Origin: Pogonophryne albipinna
Taxonomy: Eukaryota; Chordata; Actinopteri; Perciformes; Artedidraconidae
Direction of reading: 5' to 3'
DNA: 64,000 nt
Assembly (NCBI GenBank): GCA_028583405.1
Contig: JAPTMU010000049.1
Coordinates: forward strand, 131,501-195,500
In this document: positions 1 to 45,962 of the stretch, one piece after another
How the letters are laid out: every line of letters begins with the position of its first letter
How positions within the stretch are numbered: the first letter of the stretch is position 1
The notes under the pieces: model-generated
Seen by the model: only the letters and a program-made list of their open reading frames with translations
Told to the model about the DNA's origin: nothing
The model's database searches: none
Program-made: the position numbers and the translations under genes

Positions 1-684
1 GTACACCTATTTGTTTCCTATAGGTGTTACATTATAGTCCTGTTGTTTGGTTGCTTTGTTCGTCTTAACTGAGTAGCAGTCATATTTATGTGTAGGCTAC
101 ACAAAACAATAGTGATTTTTATGCTATTAACAAAATGAAAACGGACTAAGGCAGCACAGATAGTATGTCTAACACAGTTTTAAATGTGCAACAATACTAA
201 TTATAATAATAACAACATCCATAATGATACTACTACTACTACTACTACTATTACTAATAATAATAAATACATAAATGCAATAATTTTCTAAACAATAATA
301 ATAATACATCATAAATACAATAATTTAAATAAAACAATTTAACTAAAAAACATGATTTAATAAAAATATACAAAATAAAAATAACATTAATTATGATTAT
401 TGTTCTCAATAATCATAATAATATAATAATTACATAAATAATTATGATCATATTTTTCATTCATATAGCACTTGTCAAGCTTAACCACAAAGGGCTTTCC
501 AGGTTTAAAGATCTAGTCCAAATATATATATTTGTTAACAGAACCCAGTTTATGTACATCACAATGAAACCCATTCTTAGCAGTGAGGGGAAATGCAGCC
601 CCTCCCAGCTGCATGATGACGTCCTGCTGACACGGAGGATGTGGCCTTCAATGCTGGATCTATTTTTAGCTCCAACCTCAAGGG
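1..684. other. AT-rich non-coding stretch
   Basis: Strongly AT-rich with short ATAATA/ACTACT runs (for example 225-260 and 285-420). No exon or structured element is supported. Confidence 0.5.
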
Positions 685-2020
685 ATGACAGACACACAGA
701 CACACACTCACACACTCACACAGACACACACTCACACACTCACACAGACACACACTCACACAGACACACACTCACACAGACACACAGACACACACTCACA
801 CAGACACACAGACACACACTCACACAGACACACACACAGACACACAGACACACACAGTCACACAGTCACACAGACACACACAGACACACACTCACACACA
901 GACACACACACTCACACACAGACTCACACAGACACACAGACACACACACTCACACAGACACACAGTCACATACACAGACACACAGACACACACAGTCACA
1001 CACACTTACACAGTCACACAGACACACAGTCACACACACTCACACAGACACACAGACACACACACTCACACAGACACACAGACACACAGACTCACACAGA
1101 CACACTCACACAGACACACAGACACACAGACACACACACTCACACAGACACACACTCACACACACACTCACACAGACACACAGTCACACACACACTCACA
1201 CACTCACGGACACACAGTCACACACACTCACACAGACACACAGACACACAGTCACACACAGTCACACAGTCACACACACTCACACAGACACACAGACACA
1301 CAGACACACACTCACACACTCACACAGACACACAGACACACACACTCACACAGACACACAGTCACACACACTCACACAGACTCACACAGTCACACACACT
1401 CACACAGTCACTCAGACACACAGACACTCAGTCATGCACTCACACACTCACACACTCACACAGACACACAGTCACACACACTCACACAGACACACAGACA
1501 CACAGTCACACACAGTCACACAGTCACACACACTCACACAGACACACAGACACACACTCACACACTCACACAGACACACAGACACACACACTCACACAGA
1601 CACACAGTCACACACACTCACACAGACTCACACAGTCACACACACTCACACAGTCACTCAGACACACAGACACTCAGTCATGCACTCACACAGACACACA
1701 GTCACTCACTCACACAGACACACAGACACACACTCACACAGACACACACTCACACACTCACCCAGACACCCAGACACACAGTCACACATTCACGCACTCA
1801 CACAGTCACACAGTCACTCAGACACACACTCACACAGTCACACAGTCACTCAGACACACAGACACACAGTCACACACTCACACACTCACACAGTCACACA
1901 GACACACACTCACACAATCACACAGTCACACAGTCACACACACTCACACAGACACACACTCACACAGTCACAGCCACACAGTCACAGACACACACACTCA
2001 CACAGTCACACAGTCAAAGT
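685..2020. repeat. CACACAGA / CACACT composite array
   Basis: About 1.34 kb of CA-based repeat mixing CACAGA, CACACT and CACAGT words. Both halves contain the rare word CATGCACT (1433 and 1679), 246 bp apart, within longer matching context, which shows an internal block duplication. The His/Thr/Asp-rich frames it opens are not genes. Confidence 0.97.
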
Positions 2021-2189
2021 CATACCAGACTTTTATACAGAGGGCACAGATAATAATAATAATAGGGAATTTTACAATAAATGTGTGTATAACTTATGAG
2101 AGAGCTTTGTCAAGTCTGAGAAAAAAACGAAACAAACAAACATAATCAGGGTAGCGGCATATTTAGACTAGACATTTATGACGAGTGGA

Positions 2190-4165
2190 GCCGTGTGGCG
2201 CAGTGGGTAGTGCGTATGTGTTGGGATCAGTGTTGGGTGTAACGCTACAAAAGTAACGGAGTTAAGTCATATATTACTTTTTGCTGTAACGAAGTAATGT
2301 AACGCATTACTAATGAAATGTGGGTAATATATTACCCGTTATGCCCAGTAACGCAGTTCCAACACATTTTAACCCGAAATGAAATGGTGTTTTGTTTTTT
2401 AAGAATGTACTAACATAGCGAGACATTCCGACACCAGACAAATTGTGCGGGTAGTTTAGTAAACCTGGTGTTTACCCTTCAGGCTTCGCGTTGGGATCTT
2501 CGGGGGTGCATAGGCATGCATTGCACCCCCAGTTGAATGTTATGCACCCTCTATTCAAAAAAGAGAACGGAGCGAGAAATACAAAGAAAAATGGTGTCAG
2601 GTGCGCGTGACCTGCTCCGCTGCGCGTGCATCATTTCCAAAGTGCTTCCACAGCAGTGACACACATCTGTGGATAATCATTACGAAAATGGTTAAAGCAA
2701 CCATCACTAAACACCAGCAACACTGCATCTACTGCAGACCGTAGCAACAGGTCGGATGGGGACATCACGTTACCCTCCGTTGTGGACATTAGCTTACTCC
2801 CGCCTGACTCGCCGCCCTCGCCCCCGGAGCAGCAGTCTTTGTCGCCCGAAACTACGCCGCCCCTCTACGCCGTAGTTTCTATCAACGAGCTAATGTTGCA
2901 GCTGAAATGTTCTCCAGGTCACAAAGTCAACCTCACATGATGATGTGATCCAGTTTTCAAGCACAGACTAGTACATATTCTCTTCCCAGAGTATATGATG
3001 GGACCAAGGTGATGATGTAGTAGGCCTACATGGTTTTAATAATACTTTTGCCTTTCAATGTTTGCCATTTCAAACCATGAGCTGGTTCACATAATATTTG
3101 CCTTGATTTACGATATGTTCTCATTTCTTTTATCAGTACAGTTTTGAAGCTGTTGTGCTTTTCTTTGCCACAGTCCACTTTGGACTATATGAGATATTTC
3201 AGGATTGCACTTTTAACTCTCTTGAAATGTTCTCACTTGCTTGGTTTCAAAACATAACAAATGCCATAATCTGTTCATTGGGACCATCAATGCTATTTTT
3301 CATTGCTGTTGCCGGCCATTATTGCTCATGCAAACCTACTACTGCTGCGCCCCCTGTAATCTCAGAGGCACCCCCTGTAACCTCAGAGGCACCCCCTGTA
3401 ATCTCAGAGGCACCCTGAGTCATTTTGTTCTGGAACCGGGCCTGTACACGGCCATATACTAAACACTCTACAGAGCCCATTCCGTGTCCTGTTATTATTC
3501 ACTTCCTGTCTGCCTTCTTCTGGGGATTTATCTGACGTCCAGCGCTCCGTCTTTTAACCTCTTTTCCTTTCTCTTTCTTGATCCTCCTTAGCAACCTTCA
3601 TTATAGTCCTTGACAGTGGTCTGTACTGCTGTATTAACAACGTGTCACATGTTAAGAAGTTACAATCAGAATCGAGTATTCAACTAAGCCGTGTAATACA
3701 AGTTGTTAGTAGCCTTAAGGGCCTACACAGTTGTTATGCTATACCACATTGCCCTTCACTGGATGTAGAATGAGCTGCACTAAACTACATTTCAGCATTT
3801 AAAATACCGAGCCATTCTTTTGCGGTTATTTTGGTGAAAGTAACTCAAAAGTAACTAAAGTAGTGTAACTCATTACATTTCCGAGACAGTAATATTGTAA
3901 TGTAACTTATTACTTTCAAAAGAGAGTAATAAGTAATATGTAATATATTACATTTTGGAAGTAACTTGCCCAACACTGGATCAGGGGGTCACAGGTTCAA
4001 ACCCCACTGCAGTCAGCATGTCGTTGTGTCCCTGAGACACTTCACCCCAAATTGCTCCTGTGGGGATTGTCCTCAGTATTGAGTATGTAAGTCGTCTAAC
4101 AAGTGACATGTGATGACAGAAATCACATGCTTCAAACTTTGGTTGGGGAGCTTTAAAAAAGTGTA
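2190..4165 (+). mobile_element. tRNA-derived SINE split by a transposon
   Basis: The head (gccgtgtggcgcagtggg, an A-box-like tRNA start, about 2190-2230) and the body (ggttcaaaccccac B box, about 3990-4005, and on to about 4165) match one SINE seen intact in reverse at 55265-55436. The gap is filled by the TIR element 2230-3978. Confidence 0.8.
2230..3978. mobile_element. TIR DNA element (CAGTGTTGGG ends)
   Basis: Inverted ends CAGTGTTGGG at 2230 and CCCAACACTG ending at 3978, both followed inward by TAAC-rich sequence. The flank gat is repeated on both sides; because of sequence overlap the target duplication could be 3 to 5 bp. The terminus resembles hAT-type elements, but the short duplication does not prove it. 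No transposase is visible. Confidence 0.7.
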
Positions 4166-4579
4166 CAAAAAATGACGCCACTTATGGCACATGTGATCTC
4201 AGGACCCCTTAACTGACCCTGGGAGGAGTTTCCATTTGAAAAGTCACACATTTCACACCTTCTTTCTGGCAATGGCATTTTTTTTAGGTATAATATCTTT
4301 TACTTTGACGCTTTTATGTTGGTTTATTGTTTCTCTACAGTTATATCTGAAATGCGGCATCTCTGTGTCTTTTAACGTCCATCCTTTTCGTTTTCTTTCT
4401 CTTTTGCTTTCCTTTTCTGGGGAGGATTCAGCTTTCATGAATCCAAAGTTTCATGAACCACCAAATCAATATTCAAAAAGTATTCCAGGCTGTTTTCTGT
4501 ACCAGACGGAAAACTAACCAGTTTTTTGGGCAAATACTGACGTTAAATTAACCAAACAGTTCTAAGTCCTAAATTCTTA

Positions 4580-5655
4580 TGCTGCGTTCACATCGGACGC
4601 GATGCGATGTTTGGGGGCGGTGCGATTACATGTAAAGTCAATGCAGAGACGCGGACAGACGCAAATTCACTCTGTCGGCGCACATGAAGCGGTTGATGCA
4701 AATTCTGCTGCGCGATTGAGGTGATTGAAAGGGGGCGCGACAAACACTCTAGTTCCATTTGTTCAACTCGAGGGTCATATTCGCGTGACACGATTACGCG
4801 GTAGCCAATCAGCGGTGAGAATCTCAGCCTGCCGTCACTGACGTTCAACCAGAAAACAGCCGTTAGCTGTTAGCTCTTAGCACACAGAGCTCACAGCTCC
4901 TCATACTGTATCTGTTCAGAAACTGGACAAAAGTTAAACAAGTACAAACCACAGACTGTCTGTGTCATGGTGAATACAGTCGCTGGTTTTGTGAGTGTGG
5001 AATGAGCAACGTTAGCTTAGCCTGATCGATCCGAACTCCATTCAGAAAACACGCATTTTAAAAGGTTGTTCACCTGAATGGGAGCCTGCTTTTCATCACT
5101 TGGATTGATTGAACTGTTCTGCCCTTACAGCGCGTATCCCTATGCTTAGCTAGACAGTTAGCTAACATTTAAAAGTCCTCCAATAAAGATGCAAGGTTTT
5201 CTTTCTTGACTTTACTTTTCTTCTTTTACTTTGTAAAACTGTAACAATACAGAAATAAAACACATATAAGTATGCAGGCTTTACATAACATATAAGTAGC
5301 ACTGTCAGTAGCTATCATTAGCATCACTATTAGCTAGCACACGTCAGAATTGTCACTTCCTGTACTGACAGTGGAGGTGTCCTGAGAGTGGAGGTCTGCA
5401 GGCAGACCCCTCTCTTCGCCTGCCGTCTTGTCTGCAGACTTGTCAAAGCATTAATTCATGGTTTTTACTAACCGGTATCAGTATGTTGTTACTTCGGCAT
5501 CATTTTGAAACGTGTATTACAATTAAATCACGGTCAAATATGTTCATTTTGTTGTAGTTCTAGCCCCCTAGCGCGTCTTGTTTGAATGATGCGAGTTAAC
5601 ACAGCTGACAGCCGCGGTGAAACTCGAGCGTTTAGAGTCCAGTGTGAACGCAGCA
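4580..5655. mobile_element. PIF/Harbinger-like element, TTA target site
   Basis: Ends TGCTGCGTTCACA and TGTGAACGCAGCA are exact inverted repeats, flanked by TTA on each side (4577-4579 and 5656-5658). It is about 1.08 kb and CpG-rich at the ends. TTA duplication is the PIF/Harbinger habit. No complete transposase frame is seen. A partial inverted relative is at about 62240-62720. Confidence 0.8.
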
Positions 5656-5689
5656 TTAGTGTCCTCTGTAGTACTGTAGTCCCTTGATT

Positions 5690-6099
5690 GGAGCCTCCTC
5701 CTTAGCAACGGTCTACTCTCCTTAGCAACGGCCTGCTATCTAGAAAGAACAGACCTCTGAATGTCGAAAAAGTGACCAATCAGAATCAAGTATTAATTAA
5801 AACCTATGATTCTAACACTGATTCCTCTTCTTATAATATACATATCGATTCAGTAAGTGCACTTATAGGATTCTAAAATTATGTTATGTTTTGCAGGTAT
5901 GAATGTAGTCTTTCCTCGGACCCCTTTCAAGTGAGTGTGGTACTAAAGGACACTAGGACCATTAACCCTTTTAAAGATTCCTAGGTGTGTCAAACCCCTA
6001 CTTGGTAGAAATATCTACAGAAATGTTTGTCCATATATACACCCAGTCATTCAAGTGAGACAAGAAAATGGCATTGCAAGTAGTGACAGTCAGCTCAGG
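5690..6099. other. repeat-derived intergenic sequence
   Basis: Contains two ccttagcaacggtct words and the phrase gaccaatcagaatcaagtat, shared with 3590-3690, 22150-22290, 53880-54140 and 55440-55470, so this is part of a dispersed repeat family. No gene is seen. Confidence 0.5.
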
Positions 6100-6814
6100 T
6101 TTTACAATATATCATTTTATTTTGCGTTCTCAACATCGTCACAGTACTAGTTTTACATCAATAGGGTTTTGTCTACTTAAGAAACAGAATGCATAATAAA
6201 ATAAGAGCACTCCATCCTTTTGTTGACTTTAAAAGTGGGCTGTGGGTACGAGAGAACAGGTGCATCTTGGGAAATAAGTCAACTTTACAGTCCATTTCTA
6301 GTTCCTATGATAATTCATTTCTGTCAGAGGCAGAGAGAAGCAGTCCATGATTATGTAAATATCAGAGGGGAGCATTGAATGCACCTTCAATGTAACTGCA
6401 GACAATGAGCAGTAGTAATAATAATAATTAATATTATTTACACACTATTTACATGTTTTTCAAATTCTTTACTACCAAGCCACCCTTAAAATGCTCTCAG
6501 AAGCCTCTTCGTAAAGTTACACACCCCTAGATGTATGTTGCTATTTACACTCAGCGATACACTGCCATGTGTTACTGTACAGAGGGAAGAGAGGTGAAAT
6601 GCATGCCGGAGTTGAACTTTAAATGAAAATACACACTAAATGTAAACAAGCATCAGTCAGAGAAATCAAAGCTACATTGAAGAGAGGCGAGTCGAGCCCG
6701 CTGCTTAATAACACACTTAAAAAACAGAAAAGAGAACAGAAAAGAAACGGTAGGCATCAGCGGCAACGAAGCACCTCACATGGAGTCCAGACAGGTTTAT
6801 TATTGATCAGTCTG

Positions 6815-6930
6815 TTTTATTGTGTTGCACTCTTGGAGGAGCCTGTGACCTCAGATCTTCATTGACATATCTACACTGCAGCTACATGACAATAAAAGCC
6901 TTGAATCTTGAATGAATCTTGAATCGTCTG
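6815..6930 (+). mobile_element. LINE-like 3' tail
   Basis: Ends acatgacaataaaagcc followed by ttgaatc repeats, the form of a truncated non-LTR retrotransposon tail. A relative is at 26815-26905. The family is not resolved. Confidence 0.5.
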
Positions 6931-9152
6931 ATGCTCGAAAACACTCCATTATTCACCGCCATTATTCAGGGAACAACCAATATTTCCTTTACACTGGTTT
7001 CTTCTTGCACTTTTATTTCAACACGTCTGATTGGTCAACTTGTGGATTGTGCTGGGACAATTGAATTTGGTCTCCTACTAATTTACAATTGTTTAAAATG
7101 TAATGACCATGCAATATTGGCACTTTTTTTTATCTCCATAGAACCGAAACAGTGATGTTTGAAATGCTGTGTTGCTCAGTGAATACATTTTGGATCATAA
7201 CAAATATTTGAGCTGTGCCACTGACTTATTACCCTTTATAGAGCGTTTGGGCGTCTCTAGTGACTTCATTCATGGTTAATAATGCTTTATACATTAGTCA
7301 TAAGCTATTAATAAGTACATTTGGGTTTATAGGTTGTGATAAAATCTCCTTATCCTGTCGCTCGTCTCATGATGAACGTTGTTTATAGGCTTCGGCCTAA
7401 ATGACGCTGAAAATATATGCGGCATTTGCTGTGCTGTTCCCAGAAAGTGTATCATATCACACAAAGTACATTCTATGTGGCGTTTGGTAGTTTTTTTTTA
7501 TCTCAGGTGACTTTAAATCACTGCAGGAAACTCTGAGGAAGACTGGTCTAATAAAGCTGCCCTGTGTGGTTTTCTCGTAAATGAAATAAGATATATTAAC
7601 CTTTTTTACCGAAATGTATCACGGTATCCTCCTTTCATTGTACTAGGACTGCATGGACTAGTACATTTGACCAAGTAACATTTGCTGCAGGATTAAGCAA
7701 TGTTTCCGAGCATGGCAACCCAAAAGTCGTGCTTATGAATACCTTATTCATTATGTATAAAGCATTAGTCGTTTGAAAGTGATTTGTTATTACCTTGGCC
7801 AGAGAGGTAATGTTTTGTCTGGGTTTGTCGGTGTGTCTATCTGCAGGATAACGTGATAGTTAATACATGTTTGTCCGATGTTGATGAAACTTGTTGGACG
7901 GGAGTAGCATTGGCCAATTAAAAGAACCCATTACATTTTGAGGCGAATACAACAAAATACATCACACTCTCGTTTACATTGTGATGCCTTTTTGCTTCAT
8001 TTGTGTAGTGTCAAAATAATTGGAAACATTTCAGAGATGTTAGAGATACAATACAACGGCGGCCATGTTGTTTCAACATTACCACTTATGTAAAGTCAAT
8101 AGAACATTTTTGTCTGAAAGTAGGACCGTTAATTGTTTTATAAAGGGTTGATAACCTTGAGGAAGAAGGATTAAGATGTCACTCAACAACAGTAATCAGT
8201 GAGCTACTGACAGAGACAGATGATAAATATGAAGATAAAAGACATTATACTCTGTCTGTCCATTATCACTGTGATTTCCTGATGACGGCTACATCTGTCT
8301 TCACACCTGCTCTCCTCTCACAGCTGTGATAACACCCGGCTTTGTTGTACACTAAAGATCCATTAAATGTGGATTAAGAAACGATACAGATTTGGTTATC
8401 CTCCAGAGTGACACCAATACATAGTTGACTTCAGGTTAGCTGTAATTGAAGAAGTCAAAACTATTCTACCATTAGTTTTTAACAACTGTAACATTGATAT
8501 AGTTTGGGAATACACAATAGTTAGAAAATAGCCTTGAAATACATTTTTACATGCAATTATTTTCTGTGACATTCTTTATATGGAAGGTCCTGTCCCTCCG
8601 AACCCATGTGGACACTCGCTGAAACATCGAGGAAGAAACGATAAGAGGATGTCGGGGAAAAGACGATTACTGAAATGGAAAAGGAACACCAGATAGAAAT
8701 TGCTTTTGGACAAAACAAAAAAGGGAGATACATATTGCACATACAAGTAAAAAATAAAGTCCATTTCATATTCTTCAAGCAGATACAGACGGCCATTGAT
8801 ATCAGCTAAGTGCTGTTTCTACCAACAGGAAACAAACACCTCCGCTCTGCACACACTCCAGATACCGTGCACAGGATCCCTTAATATGTCAGAAAAGATG
8901 ATTGATATGACACTGCCATTGGTGGCGAAGAGTTTCTGTCACCGTTACAGAATGATAATTATTGTGCTGTGGCTCCGAGGAAAAAAGAAAGTCTGATGGT
9001 GGGAGAAAATCACTCGTAGCTCGAGAGATGTACAAAGAAACCGAAGAGGAACAGGCCACAATCAGCCAGCTGAGAGCTTCCACATCAGGGGAGAAACGTT
9101 GTTGTTTCCCTGCTACACACACCACTTTCTGCCAAAAGAAAAACACGAAAAA

Positions 9153-9525
9153 CCTCCTCCTCCTCCTCCTTCCTCCTCCTCCTCCTCCTCCTCCTCCCTC
9201 CTCCTTCTCCTCCTTCCTCCTCCTCCTCCTCCTCCTCCTCCTCCTTCCTCCTCCTCCTCCTCCTCCTCCTCCTCCTCCTCCTCCCTCCTCCTCCTCCTCC
9301 TTCTCCTCCTCCTCCTTCCTCCTCCTCCTCCTCCTCCTCCTCCTTCCTCCTCCTCCTCCTCCTCCTCCTCCTCCTCCTCCCTCCTCCTCCTCCTCCTTCT
9401 CCTCCTCCTCCTCCTCCTTCCTCCTCCTCCTCCTCCTCCTCCTCCTCCTCCTCCTCCTCCTCCTCCTCCTCCTTCTCCTTCTCCTCCTCCTCCTCCTCCT
9501 CCTCCTCCTCCTCCTCCTCCTCCTT
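9153..9525. repeat. (TCC)n trinucleotide array
   Basis: About 370 bp of TCC with occasional TTC and CCC interruptions. It is a pure pyrimidine strand, so triplex (H-DNA) formation is possible. The proline/serine/leucine frames are artefacts. Confidence 0.97.
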
Positions 9526-10019
9526 CCGCGTTCTATACTCTTCATTAGACTCTAAAAAAATAGGTAAAAAAATAAAATGATGGCGGACATTCAGAGGAAT
9601 CTGTTTCCGGAGATTGAAAGACGACCCAAAGTCCAGTGCAGAGGGATGAGACTGTTTGTAGGGCGGTGTGCAAAATCTGCACCACCCTCCATCAAGCTGT
9701 TGTAACTCAAAGGCAACCAAACACAGTAGTAACTGAATGCCTCAGTACTTATAAAAGCTTTGATTGAACAGTGGAACTACGCCCTTTATGTGCCGGTATA
9801 ATACTGAGAGTCGTAAATGATGCATTTGTTCTGTAATAATAGTAATTATTATTATTATAGCAACAGTTAATATTTTTATCTTACAAAATACTATGCACAA
9901 TTTACAGAATAGCAATTGTTGCGAATATATGCTTGGATAATTGGCACATTTATAAACTGTTATCAGAGATATCACAGTGTACTGTGAGCTAACGCTACAT
10001 TAAATACTCACACAGCTAC

Positions 10020-10060
<41 letters not shown>

Positions 10061-10063
10061 GCC

Positions 10064-10130
<67 letters not shown>

Positions 10131-10472
10131 GTGTCTGTGTGTCTGTGTGTCTGTGTGTCTGTGTGTCTGTGTGTCTGTCTGTGTGTCTGTCTGTGTGTCT
10201 GTGTGTCTGTGTGTCTGTGTGTCTGTGTGTCTGTGTGTCTGTCTGTGTGTCTGTGTGTCTGTCCGTGTGTCTGTGTGTCTGTCCGTCTGTCTGTCTGTCT
10301 GTCCGTCTGTCTGTCTGTCTGTCTGTCTGTCTGTGTGTCTGTGTGTCTGTGTGTCTGTGTGTCTGTGTGTCTGTGTGTCTGTCCGTCTGTCTGTGTGTCT
10401 GTGTGTCTGTCCGTGTGTCTGTGTGTCTGTCCGTCTGTCTGTCTGTCTGTCTGTCTGTGTGTCTGTCTGTCC

Positions 10473-10508
<36 letters not shown>
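10020..10508. repeat. (TGTC)n / (TGTG) tetranucleotide array
   Basis: About 490 bp of CTGT with interspersed GTGT and CCGT words; begins and ends with the purest blocks. It lies 315 bp past the iqsec1 stop codon, probably in the 3' UTR. Confidence 0.96.
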
Positions 10509-10822
10509 CAATCACTCTATAGTCCTTAAAGTCAAGATTACTATTCATTTCTTCTGTAAAACACTAGTAAGTAAGTTAGATATTTGATCCTGTAATTGAG
10601 GAGAAACAGTAGTTGTGGTCTTTGTGCATGCTCTTGAATTATACCCTGAAGTGAAATGCAAGGAGCAACCAGAAAGGAGATGTGTTTTAAATTGAGTAAA
10701 CTGTTCTTGTTATGAGCACAACAAAGAACCCAAAAGGAGGCACAGGATCTCGTCCGGCGTCCGCACAGTGCTACCGTTTCGGATTAAAATCAAAGTTCAG
10801 TCTCTGTGTCTTCTTTACACTT

Positions 10823-44279
<33,457 letters not shown>

Positions 44280-44640
44280 CTTTCCTTCTCAGTCTTTACA
44301 CCAGACCCATGACCCCCCTGCTCTCTGTTACTCCATCCCGAAGCTAAATGTAGCTTCGCAGCTTTCTGACCACACTCACAGTCTCGCTCTCGGTCAGTTC
44401 TGTACTGAAGCCCCGGCTTTCCTAACAGAGCCTTATGAGGAGGGGCGTTTGCAGGAAGAGGGAGGAATTCCTCCAGAGGAAACTGGGTCGTGTGGCAGCG
44501 GGAGCATTGGGTCTTACACAGGAAGGGTAAGAAGAAAAAATTGAAGAAAGAACGAGAAAGCTCTGGTGCTGATAGCATCAAATCGGGTTTATTAATAGCC
44601 AGAGATTCTAGCGTAGGGAAACCCCTGGATATCAATTCTT
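44280..44640 (-). promoter_or_regulatory. iqsec1 5' UTR and possible promoter side
   Basis: Upstream of the exon 1 ATG, not obviously repetitive and less AT-rich than its surroundings. No TATA box or transcription start could be fixed; a splice acceptor (cgacccag) near 44488 would allow an upstream UTR exon. Confidence 0.25.
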
Positions 44641-44993
44641 TTTTTACAGAGGCAGTAGTGTGACTTTACTTCGGTCATGGGGTCTTCACATGTCATCCAT
44701 CAGATTCACATTGGTCAAATGTAACAAAGTACATTTACTCAAGTATTGTATTTAAGTATTATTTTGACAAATTTGTTCAACTATTTCCATTTTACAAATA
44801 CTGCTACTCGTCTACATTTTGCAGGCAAATGTTGTACTTTTTACTCCACAACATTAATTTGGCTTATAAAAATACATGATATTCCGATTTAATATGATGC
44901 AGGACTGTACCCAGTATTTAACCTTTTGTTGAAGAAGGCTTTTGATGTTGACAATCACAACTTAAAACTGATATGACGTGTATATTTTGTTAA

Positions 44994-45962
44994 AGAGGAC
45001 TTATTACGCTCATTTTCAGGTGTATATCAGTATGTAGTGTCTCTACTTTAAAGAGTCCTCTCCTGCTGATGTTCAGGTGTATATCAGTATGTAGTGTCTC
45101 TACTTTAAAGAGTCCTCTCCTGCTGATGTTCAGGTGTATATCAGTATGTAGTGTCTCTACTTTAAAGAGTCCTCTCCTGCTGATGTTCAGGTGTATATCA
45201 GTATGTAGTGTCTCTACTTTAAAGAGTCCTCTCCTGCTGATGTTCAGGTGTATATTAGTATGTAGTGTCTCTACTTTAAAGAGTCCTCTCCTGCTGATGT
45301 CCAGGTGTATATCAGTATGTAGTGTCTCTACTTTAAAGAGTCCTCTCCTGCTGATGTTCAGGTGTATATCAGTATGTAGTGTCTCTACTTTAAAGAGTCC
45401 TCTCCTGCTGATGTTCAGGTGTATATCAGTATGTAGTGTCTCTACTTTAAAGAGTCCTCTCCTGCTGATGTTCAGGTGTATATCAGTATGTAGTGTCTCT
45501 ACTTTAAAGAGTCCTCTCCTGCTGATGTTCAGGTGTATATTAGTATGTAGTGTCTCTACTTTAAAGAGTCCTCTCCTGCTGATGTCCAGGTGTATATCAG
45601 TATGTAGTGTCTCTACTTTAAAGAGTCCTCTCCTGCTGATGTCCAGGTGTATATCAGTATGTAGTGTATCTACTTTAAAGAGTCCTCTCCTGCTGATGTT
45701 CAGGTGTATATCAGTATGTAGTGTCTCTACTTTAAAGAGTCCTCTCCTGCTGATGTTCAGGTGTATATCAGTATGTAGTGTCTCTACTTTAAAGAGTCCT
45801 CTCCTGCTGATGTTCAGGTGTATATCAGTATGTAGTGTCTCTACATGTCTCCATGCTTTAATGTTCAAAAAGCTCTTTATTGTTCTCATACTGCCTGTGC
45901 TGCAGCACCTCTTTTCACCCTCTGTCTGAAACCAGAGACCAGTCTGCTCTGATTGGTTAGCT
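44994..45962 (+). mobile_element. TTAA element family E, copy 3, right end lost
   Basis: TTAA at 44990-44993 then AGAGGACTTATTACGC. Array 45021-45846, then the right module (catgtctccatgctttaatg) up to gattggttagctg, where the match to copy 1 stops. Orientation as copy 1. Confidence 0.85.
45021..45846. repeat. 57-bp minisatellite, about 14-15 copies
   Basis: Same unit as 31735-35135; recurring variants tattagtatg (45254, 45539) and gatgtccagg (45298, 45583), each pair 285 bp (5 units) apart, show block duplication. Confidence 0.97.

Larger units (their letters stand above)
6100..10822 (-). other. possible iqsec1 3' UTR and flank
   Basis: No protein gene is seen here. The stop of iqsec1 is at 10823. 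The nearest convincing minus-strand AATAAA I noticed downstream reads in the complement of 6117-6122, which would give a UTR of about 4.7 kb. The stretch holds (TGTC)n at 10020-10508, (TCC)n at 9153-9525 and a LINE-like tail at 6815-6930, and otherwise looks mostly unique. The 3' end is an inference. Confidence 0.3.

Noticed and set aside
444..2145. Long His/Thr-rich open frames
   Set aside because: Translation of the CA-type array.
3985..4060. A tRNA gene (A and B boxes)
   Set aside because: The boxes belong to a SINE; the body does not fold as a complete tRNA and the same unit recurs at 55265-55436.
8889..9720. Poly-Arg, poly-Glu, poly-Pro and poly-Leu frames
   Set aside because: Translation of (TCC)n on both strands.
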